NCBI GenBank assembly: GCA_011375275.1
Contig: DRLW01000561.1
Span: 1 to 5,794, forward strand
Direction of reading: 5' to 3'
Source: Bacteroidota bacterium
Lineage (GTDB): Bacteria; Zhuqueibacterota; Zhuqueibacteria; Zhuqueibacterales; Geothermadaptataceae
DNA length: 5,794 nucleotides
A program made the position numbers and the translations under genes. Under the pieces are notes generated by a model. It was given only the letters and a program-made list of their open reading frames with translations. It was not told the DNA's origin and did not search any database. Position 1 is the first letter of the stretch. Each line of letters opens with the position of its first letter. Of the stretch, positions 1 through 5,746 are shown piece after piece.

Positions 1-2
1 AA

Positions 3-860
3 GGCAAGACATTTACTTTTAAAGTCCCGACGCGACACGTCAGCGGGCTGGTGAACGCCGGCTTCGATGTGCTCAGTCTCGCCAACAACCACATGCTCGA
101 TTTCGGCATCGACGGGCTCCGGCAGACGTTGTCTGCACTGGGCAGTGCCGGGTTGCAACACGCGGGCGCGGGTCTGGATTCAGCCGCAGCGTGGCGTCCG
201 GCGCTGTTGCAGACACCAGCCGGTACTGTTGCGGTGCTGGCGTTTTCCATGACCTTCCCGAAGGAGTTCTGGGTTACTGACTCCACCGGCGGCACGGCTT
301 ATCCGCACGAACCGTCGATGATCCGGGCTATTGAGCAGGCAGACCGTGTTGCCGACTATGTCGTTGTGTCCTTCCACTGGGGCGCAGAAAAAAGGGATAC
401 GCCGAAAGATTATCAGATCTACTTCGCTCACAAAGCCATCGACGCCGGCGCAGACCTCATTCTGGGGCATCACCCGCATGTTCTGCAGGGACTTGAACTG
501 TACCGGGGTCGTCTCATCGCCTATTCCCTCGGCAATCTCGCCTTTTCCGCGTACTCCCGGGCTGCTGTCAACAGTATGTTGCTCAAAGTTGTTCTCTACC
601 CCGGTGGGCTGCTGTACGCTAAAATCCATCCTCTCAATGTCGATAACGCGGAGGTCGAATTTCAACCGCGCTTAGCTGGTGTTGAACGCCATGCCGCTAT
701 CATCAGTCACTTGGATACGTTGTCACGTGCGCTGAACTCGCGGGACGTGATCTCTCCGGCCGGGTTGATTTTTGACCTCGCCGGCGGAGATTCCACCGCA
801 TCGACGGCAGGTGCACGCTCCGGAGCCGGTCCGAAGGTTGGCGTCGCGGACAACAAGTAA
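3..860 (+). CDS. CapA-family (PGA_cap) metallophosphatase-fold protein, 5' end missing
   Basis: The frame is open from the left edge, so the GTG at 51 is internal; 285 residues are visible and the N-terminus, which should carry the first metal-binding Asp motif, lies outside. Seen: an ANNH motif followed by MLDFG (81-107), SFHWGAE (369-389) and GHHPH (465-479), followed by the LQGLELYRGRLIAYSLGN stretch. These are the ordered His/Asn metal-site motifs of the CapA/PgsA-like calcineurin-type fold. In Bacillus, CapA takes part in poly-gamma-glutamate capsule assembly at the membrane; in other phyla family members are widespread and mostly uncharacterised, so the substrate here cannot be inferred. 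The last ~30 residues are Gly/Ala/Ser-rich and look like a disordered tail. The stop is TAA at 858-860. No capB, capC or polysaccharide genes are visible. Family assignment is firm, the biological role is not. Confidence 0.9.
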   Translation, partial: GKTFTFKVPTRHVSGLVNAGFDVLSLANNHMLDFGIDGLRQTLSALGSAGLQHAGAGLDSAAAWRPALLQTPAGTVAVLAFSMTFPKEFWVTDSTGGTAYPHEPSMIRAIEQADRVADYVVVSFHWGAEKRDTPKDYQIYFAHKAIDAGADLILGHHPHVLQGLELYRGRLIAYSLGNLAFSAYSRAAVNSMLLKVVLYPGGLLYAKIHPLNVDNAEVEFQPRLAGVERHAAIISHLDTLSRALNSRDVISPAGLIFDLAGGDSTASTAGARSGAGPKVGVADNK

Positions 861-878
861 TTCGAGTGAGTCCTCCGA

Positions 879-893
879 AAAAATTTATCCCGG
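879..893 (+). repeat. Copy 1 of a 15-base intergenic word (AAAAATTTATCCCGG)
   Basis: This word is repeated exactly, in the same orientation, at 5657-5671. Both copies are noncoding, and in both the ATCCC core forms one arm of a dyad whose partner lies 35-55 bases downstream. An exact 15-base match by chance within a 5.8-kb window is unlikely, although the A/T run lowers complexity. Confidence 0.6.
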
Positions 894-905
894 CTTCCTC
901 TCCCG

Positions 906-919
906 ATTTGTTAACAAAT
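906..919. promoter_or_regulatory. 14-bp perfect palindrome ATTTGTTAACAAAT, putative operator
   Basis: The 14 bases are exactly self-complementary and lie 91 bases upstream of the DUF5916 start codon, a plausible position for an operator of a dimeric repressor or activator. No convincing -35/-10 pair could be placed around it, so promoter overlap is unproven. The gene that would encode its regulator is not identifiable here. It is also the hairpin in the loop of the 876-958 stem. Confidence 0.45.
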
Positions 920-1001
920 AAGCGTTGAGCACAAGGATAGGCGGGGGATTTTTTTTCGACAGATGTGTATTCCCCAGGCTACAGAAAGCATGAAACAGTG
1001 C

Positions 1002-1005
1002 AGGA
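1002..1005 (+). promoter_or_regulatory. Ribosome binding site for the DUF5916 gene (AGGA)
   Basis: AGGA lies four bases before the ATG at 1010. The spacing is short, but the alternative in-frame GTG at 965 has no purine-rich site before it and would put 15 extra residues ahead of the signal peptide. This decides the start in favour of 1010. Confidence 0.55.
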
Positions 1006-1009
1006 TTCT

Positions 1010-3334
1010 ATGAACAATTCGCCTCTATGCAAGAGATTGCTACGATCTCTTTCCCATACAGCTTTGATGATGATCAGCCTTGTTCTCGTTTCGGCGCACA
1101 CCGATTCTGTGCAGGCGCAGAAGACGATCACCGCCCACTATATCGGCAGCAGGCAGAGTACAGATGCTCCTGTCTCCGGGCCGCGAAAACGAAAACGCCT
1201 GCGCGCCGGGCGTAACGGCAACAGCCGCCTGGCACCGCCGAAAATCGATGGCCGCCTCGACGATCCGGCCTGGCAACATGCTCAGTCTGTCGCTGATTTT
1301 ACCCAGCGCGATCCGGAAGAGGGCGAAGCGGGTACGGAAAAAACCGAAGTGAAAATTCTTTACGATGATCAGAATCTCTATCTCGGTTTTTTCTGTTATG
1401 ACAGCGAGCCGGATAAAATCGTCGCGCGCGAAATGCGCACAGATGCAGATTTGCAGGGCGATGACTATATCCGCATCCTCATCGATACCTATCTCGACCG
1501 GCGCAACGCGTTCTATTTTGAAACCAATCCCCTCGGTGCCCGCCGCGATGCCCAGATCAGTGATGAAGGCAAAGTCGTCAATACAGACTGGAACTGCGTC
1601 TGGGAGGTGGAGTCTCAGATAACGGAACAGGGATGGACTGCTGAAATCCGCATTCCCCTCAACCAGTTGCGTTATCCTGATATAGACGGGGAGCCGCGCT
1701 GGGGGATCAACTTCGGGCGCTACATCGGCCGCAAGCGCGAGGATGTGTACTGGTCGCCGATTCTGAGGGACTATGGCTTTGGCAACCGGGGTTTTTTCAA
1801 AGTTTCCAAAGCGGGTGATCTCATCGGTCTTGAGCAGATGCGCCGCCGCAAACGCCTGGAGATCAAGCCCTTCAATCTCAGTGGCCTCGGTTTTGACCGC
1901 AGCGATAACCTCGACCCCCTGCAGCGCAGCACGGTGTTCAATGGTGGCCTTGATCTCAAGTATGGCCTGACCGCCAGTCTGATCGCAGATGTGACCGTGA
2001 ATACGGATTTTGCCCAGGTCGAGGCGGATCAGGAGCGCGTCAACCTGACCCGTTTCAGTCTGTTTTTTCCGGAAAAGCGCGATTTTTTCCTCGAAGGCGC
2101 TGGTATTTTCGGCATCGGCCAGGGTGGGCGGCCGGGGCGCGGCGGGCCAACGGAGCAGCTTTTCTACAGCCGGCGTATCGGGCTGAGCGCCGGGCAGGAA
2201 GTCAAAATCCTCGGCGGGGCGAAGATCACCGGCAATGCCGCAGGGCTGGAGATCGGCCTGCTCAACGTGGTTACAGACCGCTACAGCGACGGCGATGAGA
2301 GCCTGCCGAGGCGAAACTACTCGGCGTTGCGTTTCCGCCGGCCGGTCCTGGAGCGCTCCTATGTCGGCGCCATGGTGCTGTCCCGCGATGCGCTGGACAA
2401 CGAGGAGTTTAACAGAACGTTTGTAGCTGACGCGAACTTTTCCTTCGGTGCCAACACAGTCATCAGCAGTTGGCTGGCCAAAACCAGCGAGTACGGCGCT
2501 GTCAATGCTCGTGATCTGGCCGGATTTCTCGCTTTCAACCATCGCAGCGACCGGTATTCTTTTAGAGTCAACTACACCGATATCCAGGATGATTTCAACG
2601 CCGACCACATGGGTTTTATCCTGCGCACCGGTATCCGCAGAACCAATGTGGAAACCGGTCTGGGTGTGCGGCCGGACTGGGCCTGGCTGCGCCGTTTTTT
2701 TGCCGGCCCTGAGATGTCTTATCTGACAGATCAGAACAACGTTCTGCAGACCCGGCGTTTTCAGCTCACCTCGTTCACGCAGTTTGAAGCCGGTCATGTG
2801 TTGTTCGTCGCGCCGCGGCGCATGTATGAACTGCTTGATTTTGACTGGACCATTAATTCGGATAAAAACATCGTCATCCCCCAGGGGATTTACGAGTTCT
2901 CTGACGTCAACTTTTTCCTGCGCACCGACCGCGCCCGGCCGGTAGCCCTGCGTATCGGCGGCAACGCCGGCGGATTTTTCAGCGGCAATGCCCTGGGCGG
3001 TAATCTCAGCATGCTCTGGCGGGTCTCAAACCAGTTTTCCATCGACCTGTCCTACAATGGCAACAAAATCGATCTGCCGCCCGGCGCTTTTACCACGCAT
3101 GTCCTCTCTACCCGGCTGGTGTACACGTTCTCAACCGATATGTTTGCCAAGGCCTACATCCAGTGGAACAGTACGGCCGAGCTTGTTTCTATCAATTTTT
3201 TATATAATTTTTATTACCGGCCGGGCAGCAATATCTATCTGGTTTATAATCATCTCTGGGATCTCGGCGCCAGCCAGGTGAGCACGCGTAACAGCACGTT
3301 GTTGTTGAAAGTGAATTACTGGCTGAACATGTAG
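1010..3334 (+). CDS. DUF5916 outer-membrane protein with CBM9-like N-terminal domain
   Basis: 774 residues from the ATG at 1010. Residues 1-36 form a signal peptide: basic KRLLR, hydrophobic core ~18-29, and a cleavage site ending VQA before Q37. A basic linker (57-73, rich in R/K) precedes a CBM9-like carbohydrate-binding domain at ~77-240, with PPKIDGRLDDPAW at its start, a YDDQNLYLGF strand, and GWTAEIRIPLNQLRYPD near its end. The family hallmark around 331-370 is present: DFAQVEAD, then NLTRFSLFFPEKRDFFLEG, then a Gly-rich turn and LFYSRRIG. The remainder is strand after strand of alternating residues with aromatic girdles, ending LLLKVNYWLNM, consistent with an outer-membrane beta-barrel. 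Function is unknown in the family; the CBM9-like part suggests glycan or envelope binding. A terminator follows 60 bases downstream. Stop TAG at 3332-3334. Confidence 0.93.
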   Translation: MNNSPLCKRLLRSLSHTALMMISLVLVSAHTDSVQAQKTITAHYIGSRQSTDAPVSGPRKRKRLRAGRNGNSRLAPPKIDGRLDDPAWQHAQSVADFTQRDPEEGEAGTEKTEVKILYDDQNLYLGFFCYDSEPDKIVAREMRTDADLQGDDYIRILIDTYLDRRNAFYFETNPLGARRDAQISDEGKVVNTDWNCVWEVESQITEQGWTAEIRIPLNQLRYPDIDGEPRWGINFGRYIGRKREDVYWSPILRDYGFGNRGFFKVSKAGDLIGLEQMRRRKRLEIKPFNLSGLGFDRSDNLDPLQRSTVFNGGLDLKYGLTASLIADVTVNTDFAQVEADQERVNLTRFSLFFPEKRDFFLEGAGIFGIGQGGRPGRGGPTEQLFYSRRIGLSAGQEVKILGGAKITGNAAGLEIGLLNVVTDRYSDGDESLPRRNYSALRFRRPVLERSYVGAMVLSRDALDNEEFNRTFVADANFSFGANTVISSWLAKTSEYGAVNARDLAGFLAFNHRSDRYSFRVNYTDIQDDFNADHMGFILRTGIRRTNVETGLGVRPDWAWLRRFFAGPEMSYLTDQNNVLQTRRFQLTSFTQFEAGHVLFVAPRRMYELLDFDWTINSDKNIVIPQGIYEFSDVNFFLRTDRARPVALRIGGNAGGFFSGNALGGNLSMLWRVSNQFSIDLSYNGNKIDLPPGAFTTHVLSTRLVYTFSTDMFAKAYIQWNSTAELVSINFLYNFYYRPGSNIYLVYNHLWDLGASQVSTRNSTLLLKVNYWLNM

Positions 3335-3393
3335 TCGCCACACCACGCCGGGCACGACCGCAGACCAGGGGATTTTCTCTGCAAACAATCGAC

Positions 3394-3420
3394 AAGCGGG
3401 CAAAAGGGTTCGCCCGTTTT
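3394..3420 (+). terminator. Rho-independent terminator of the DUF5916 gene
   Basis: CGGGC (3397-3401) pairs with GCCCG (3412-3416) around a 10-base loop. The stem extends outward through a G-U pair and two A-T pairs to AAG (3394-3396) and TTT (3417-3419), and is followed by TTTTCCTCT. It sits 60 bases after the DUF5916 stop and 35 bases before the DUF2851 start, so it probably separates the two genes into different transcripts. Confidence 0.8.
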
Positions 3421-3441
3421 CCTCTCCACAATCGCAGACAC

Positions 3442-3447
3442 AGGGGG
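3442..3447 (+). promoter_or_regulatory. Ribosome binding site for the DUF2851 gene (AGGGGG)
   Basis: The purine run ends seven bases before the ATG at 3455, ideal spacing. The in-frame GTG at 3449 would be only one base from the run, so the ATG at 3455 is preferred. Confidence 0.7.
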
Positions 3448-3454
3448 TGTGCTC

Positions 3455-4843
3455 ATGCGAATCGAAGATGCTCTCAGCGAGCGGGATGTGCATGATTTCT
3501 GGCGCAATTCGCGTTATTTTTCCCGCCCGCTCCTCAGTCAGGGCGGCCAGACCGTCGAAGTGATCCGCCGCGGTCGCTATAACCGCGATGCCGGCCCGGA
3601 TTTCCGTGATGCCGTCCTGCGCCTGAATGGTACTCTGGTGCAGGGCGATATCGAGATTCATCTCACCGCCCGCGACTGGTACCAGCACGGACATCATGAA
3701 GACCCGGGATACAACCGAGTTATTTTGCACCTCTCCTGCGATTCCGAACCGCCACCGGACATACGCAGCGAGGATGGCCGGGTGATCCCCGCGTTGGTGA
3801 TCCCATTGCACCTGTTCGGCCTGCATGGCCCGGGAGTGGCGTCCGCAGCGGAAACAGCCAGCCTGTTCGACTGCCCTCTCAGCGAACGGAGTCACCAGCA
3901 GATTCTCGCCACCATCGAAAAAGCGGCACGTGACAGACTTGAGAACCGCATCGCCGCACTGGCGGAGCAGCTCACCGAGCTATCGTGGGATCAGCTTCTG
4001 TATGAGCAGATATGCGATGCGCTGGGCTTTGCCAAGAATCGCCAGCCCTTTCGCGAGCTGGCCCGCCGCGTGCCCATAGATCTGATTTTTAACGAGCTGC
4101 GTCTGCATCCTCCGGACCAGGCCTGTGAGCTGGTAACAGCTCTGTTGTTCGGAGCTGCGGGTTTTCTCGAGCAGGCAAAAGATGGGGAGAAGTGGGACCC
4201 GGCGGTACGCAGCTATGTCGGGCCACGGCGGGTATTGTGGCAGACCCTTCAGCATGCGCTGCAGATTCAGCCATTACCTCAGGGGAGCTGGCAGTTTTTC
4301 CGGCTGCGACCACAAAATTTCCCCACGCGGCGTATCGCTGCGCTGGCAGAGCTGGTGTTGCGTTTTTTTCAGGCAGGTATGCTGGAAACAGTGTTGCGTA
4401 TCGTCGCACAAAAGAAGGGTGCGGCAGAGGCGGGCGTTGAACTGCGGCGTTTTTTTATCATATCAGCATCAGAGTTTTGGCGGACGCACTATCATTTCAA
4501 GGCCGGGAGCGCGAACAGAAACGTGGAGATGGCGAACCTGCTCGGTGAAAGCCGGGCCGGCGATCTGGTCGTCAATACGGTGCTGCCCTTGCTGGTACTG
4601 TACGGCAGGGAGGCTGCGGCAGGCAGTGTCGCCAATCGTGCGTTGGAGGTCTATCTGCTGTTTCCCGCCTTGCAGGAGAATGGCATCACGCGTGCCATGC
4701 GCAAACAGCTCGGGCTGTCCGGTAAGCGCAGGCCTAAAGGGGCATTTGCACAGCAGGGGTTGATCCATTTGCACAAGATGTACTGCACGCCCCTGTACTG
4801 CGAACCCTGCCTGGGCCTCAGGCCGCAGGCAGATGAGCACTGA
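3455..4843 (+). CDS. DUF2851 family protein of unknown function
   Basis: 462 residues from the ATG at 3455. The N-terminus (FW at 15-16) leads into the conserved core: GRYNRDAGPDF (40-50), GDIEIHLTARDW (64-75), then HGHHEDPGYNRVILHL (78-93). The middle is helical and Leu/Ala-rich. The C-terminus carries the family features AGDLVVNTVLPLLVLYG, then an NRALEVYLLFPALQENGIT stretch, and finally QQGLIHLHKMYC with Cys at 444, 449 and 452, which with nearby His could bind a metal. Length and motif order fit full-length family members, which are frequent in Bacteroidota and relatives. No biochemical role is established. The conserved Asp49, Glu67 and His69 are spaced a little like a PD-(D/E)xK-type nuclease site, but that is only a hypothesis. 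No signal peptide, so cytoplasmic. The last 26 bases overlap the convergent gene on the minus strand. Confidence 0.92.
   Translation: MRIEDALSERDVHDFWRNSRYFSRPLLSQGGQTVEVIRRGRYNRDAGPDFRDAVLRLNGTLVQGDIEIHLTARDWYQHGHHEDPGYNRVILHLSCDSEPPPDIRSEDGRVIPALVIPLHLFGLHGPGVASAAETASLFDCPLSERSHQQILATIEKAARDRLENRIAALAEQLTELSWDQLLYEQICDALGFAKNRQPFRELARRVPIDLIFNELRLHPPDQACELVTALLFGAAGFLEQAKDGEKWDPAVRSYVGPRRVLWQTLQHALQIQPLPQGSWQFFRLRPQNFPTRRIAALAELVLRFFQAGMLETVLRIVAQKKGAAEAGVELRRFFIISASEFWRTHYHFKAGSANRNVEMANLLGESRAGDLVVNTVLPLLVLYGREAAAGSVANRALEVYLLFPALQENGITRAMRKQLGLSGKRRPKGAFAQQGLIHLHKMYCTPLYCEPCLGLRPQADEH
4807..4832. other. Strong GC-rich hairpin at the overlap of two convergent genes
   Basis: CTGCCTG (4807-4813) pairs with CAGGCAG (4826-4832), and GGCC (4814-4817) pairs with GGCC (4821-4824), with a single bulged G at 4825. 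That gives an 11-bp, almost all-GC stem with a three-base loop. The loop, TCA at 4818-4820, is exactly the complement of the minus-strand gene's TGA stop, and the DUF2851 stop follows eight bases after the stem. No T-run follows on either strand, so it is not a canonical terminator, but it could stabilise 3' ends or slow polymerases from both sides. Confidence 0.6.
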
Positions 4844-5474
4844 ATGGAAATTTCAATTCCTGCAGCTCGGCAATAATACGATTGAGTTTACCATTGGACC
4901 AGCCCAGATGACTGGAAAGGCTGCCGGCATCCTCAACGCCTTGCCGCGCGATAGTCGTGGCAAGCATGAGCACATCGCGGATATTAAACGGCTCCTCCGG
5001 CGTGTTGATCTGCGAGTTGATCAGCTTCAGTGAAGTCAGGCAGGAAAATTCCGCGATGGGCGCTTCCTCATATTCGATGAAAACATCGTAGCGGGTTTCC
5101 GGCTCCCAGTAGTTGCAGGTCAGACCGCTGCACTCCTGCATCTCAGCCACCTGACACTGAATTTCCAGCGCGACATGCTCGAACAGGTGCACCGTGTCGA
5201 TGACATCGCCGACGATTTTGATCGGCGAAAAAATATGGCTCATATCATAATCGCGTCCGGCGTGTTCATTCTCACCGTGGCTGCAACGATGGTTCCTGAT
5301 GTTGGGCAGCAGATCAAGGGTGTTGAAGAGCAGCTCCGGATAATTTTCGATGTAGTGCGTTTTGGCTGCAAGTGTATCGATGGTCACTTTCAGACGTCGC
5401 GATCCCTTGTTAAAACCGGCGTTGTAGTTATCCAACTCCGGGAATAACCCCTCCTCAAATCCGATCAGTTTCAT
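4818..5474 (-). CDS. Cyanophycin-synthetase N-terminal-like domain protein with C-terminal winged-helix-like segment
   Basis: 218 residues, ATG at 5472-5474, preceded by GGAG ten bases upstream. Residues ~25-155 resemble the N-terminal domain of cyanophycin synthetase (CphA): LLPNIRNHRCSHGE (55-68), then after a diverged stretch TVHLFEHVALEIQ (94-106), TCNYWEP (119-125) and a YDVFIEYEE strand (129-137). In CphA the matching order is LP-x-L-x-x-H-x-C-S, then GHxxEHVALELQ, then a Tyr/Phe-Glu-Tyr strand. The ATP-grasp and Mur-ligase domains of CphA (~870 residues) are absent, so it cannot itself polymerise Asp-Arg. Residues ~164-212 predict three helices with SSHLGWSNGKLNRIIAELQE, which reads like a winged-helix/HTH. 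The role is unknown; binding a peptide-like ligand and DNA is inference. It has no signal peptide. The start, codon pattern and motifs favour this strand over the short plus-strand frames opposite. Confidence 0.8.
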   Translation of the reverse strand: MKLIGFEEGLFPELDNYNAGFNKGSRRLKVTIDTLAAKTHYIENYPELLFNTLDLLPNIRNHRCSHGENEHAGRDYDMSHIFSPIKIVGDVIDTVHLFEHVALEIQCQVAEMQECSGLTCNYWEPETRYDVFIEYEEAPIAEFSCLTSLKLINSQINTPEEPFNIRDVLMLATTIARQGVEDAGSLSSHLGWSNGKLNRIIAELQELKFPFSAHLPAA

Positions 5475-5484
5475 TTAGTATCGA

Positions 5485-5488
5485 CTCC
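5485..5488 (-). promoter_or_regulatory. Ribosome binding site (GGAG) for the minus-strand gene
   Basis: Read on the minus strand, ACGGAG is followed by ten bases and then the ATG at 5474. This supports the start chosen for the cyanophycin-synthetase-N-like gene. Confidence 0.6.
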
Positions 5489-5564
5489 GTAAATCCAACC
5501 GCTATTCTCGATTCCGAACAGGCCGGGAAAGACTCGATCCGGGCTTGCGTGCACTCAGGCTTCT

Positions 5565-5637
5565 GTTGCCGGAAACATGGGACGCTGCAGCCTGGAACGG
5601 AATTTTCTAGCCTTTGATTAACCCTGTTTTCGGCAAC
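5565..5637. other. Long intergenic hairpin, 16-bp stem
   Basis: GTTGCCGGAAACA (5565-5577) pairs with TGTTTTCGGCAAC (5625-5637), with 12 Watson-Crick pairs and one G-U (5572/5630). After one bulged T (5578), GGG (5579-5581) pairs with CCC (5622-5624). The ~40-base loop contains the 8-bp palindrome GCTGCAGC (5584-5591). The G-U would be an A-C mismatch in a minus-strand RNA, so pairing is slightly better in a plus-strand transcript. On the minus strand it would lie in the leader of the 4818-5474 gene, ~90 bases upstream of its start. Function unknown: leader structure, small RNA, or part of a dispersed repeat. Confidence 0.55.
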
Positions 5638-5656
5638 TCTGCCGCGGGCTATGCAG

Positions 5657-5671
5657 AAAAATTTATCCCGG
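5657..5671 (+). repeat. Copy 2 of the 15-base intergenic word (AAAAATTTATCCCGG)
   Basis: Identical to 879-893. Here TTATCCCG within the word forms the left arm of the outer dyad of the nested structure at 5663-5713. Confidence 0.6.
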
Positions 5672-5713
5672 GCAATGCCTGAAATCCCGTTTCTGAGCGG
5701 GATATCGGGATAA
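5663..5713. other. Nested ATCCCG/CGGGAT inverted repeats
   Basis: The outer arms TTATCCCG (5663-5670) and CGGGATAA (5706-5713) are perfectly complementary. Inside them ATCCCG (5684-5689) and CGGGAT (5698-5703) form a second perfect stem with an eight-base loop. GGCAATGCC (5671-5679) could make a third, minor hairpin, giving a branched structure. The same six-base box thus occurs twice in each orientation within 51 bases. This could be a folded RNA, a cluster of protein-binding half-sites, or a REP-like intergenic element. Confidence 0.5.
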
Positions 5714-5714
5714 G

Positions 5715-5744
5715 TGAAAAACCCTTGAACCTCCGGGGTTTTCA
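5715..5744 (-). terminator. Terminator-like hairpin with A- and T-rich arms
   Basis: TGAAAA (5715-5720) pairs with TTTTCA (5739-5744), and after one mismatch CCC (5722-5724) pairs with GGG (5735-5737) around a ten-base loop. Read on the minus strand, GGG is followed by five T. It begins two bases after a minus-strand TGA at 5747-5749 that ends a frame entering from the right edge, which fits a terminator for a gene mostly outside the window. It could also belong to the structured element at 5565-5713. Confidence 0.4.
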
Positions 5745-5746
5745 GG

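Larger units (their letters stand above)
876..958. promoter_or_regulatory. Long A-tract/T-tract imperfect stem between the capA-like and DUF5916 genes
   Basis: CGAAAAAA (876-883) is complementary to TTTTTTCG (951-958). Past a small internal loop (884-886 opposite 950), ATCCC (887-891) pairs with GGGAT (945-949). The ~53-nt loop contains the palindrome at 906-919. The 3' arm is GGGGGA followed by eight T, so on the plus strand it could end transcription from the capA-like gene. The large loop makes this a weak terminator by usual criteria, and a regulatory or repeat-element role is as likely. It begins 16 bases after the upstream stop and ends 52 bases before the next start. Confidence 0.45.

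Noticed and set aside
965..1009. Upstream in-frame GTG as the DUF5916 start
   Set aside because: No ribosome binding site precedes it and it would place 15 extra residues before a well-formed signal peptide; the ATG at 1010 has AGGA upstream.
1040..2797. 585-codon minus-strand open frame opposite the DUF5916 gene
   Set aside because: It is codon-aligned with a well-supported gene, shows no recognisable domain, and its openness is explained by avoidance of TTA, CTA and TCA codons.
3200..3895. 231-codon minus-strand frame spanning the DUF5916 end, the terminator and the DUF2851 start
   Set aside because: It is antisense to two recognised genes, crosses a terminator, has no motifs, and is codon-aligned with both sense genes.
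5175..5447. 90-codon plus-strand frame opposite the cyanophycin-synthetase-N-like gene
   Set aside because: It is a codon-aligned shadow; the minus-strand protein has family motifs and a ribosome binding site, this one has neither.
5608..5616. TAGCCTTTG as a Bacteroidota-type promoter element (TAnnTTTG)
   Set aside because: The spacing is one base off, there is no matching upstream TTTG element at the expected distance, and no plus-strand gene follows.
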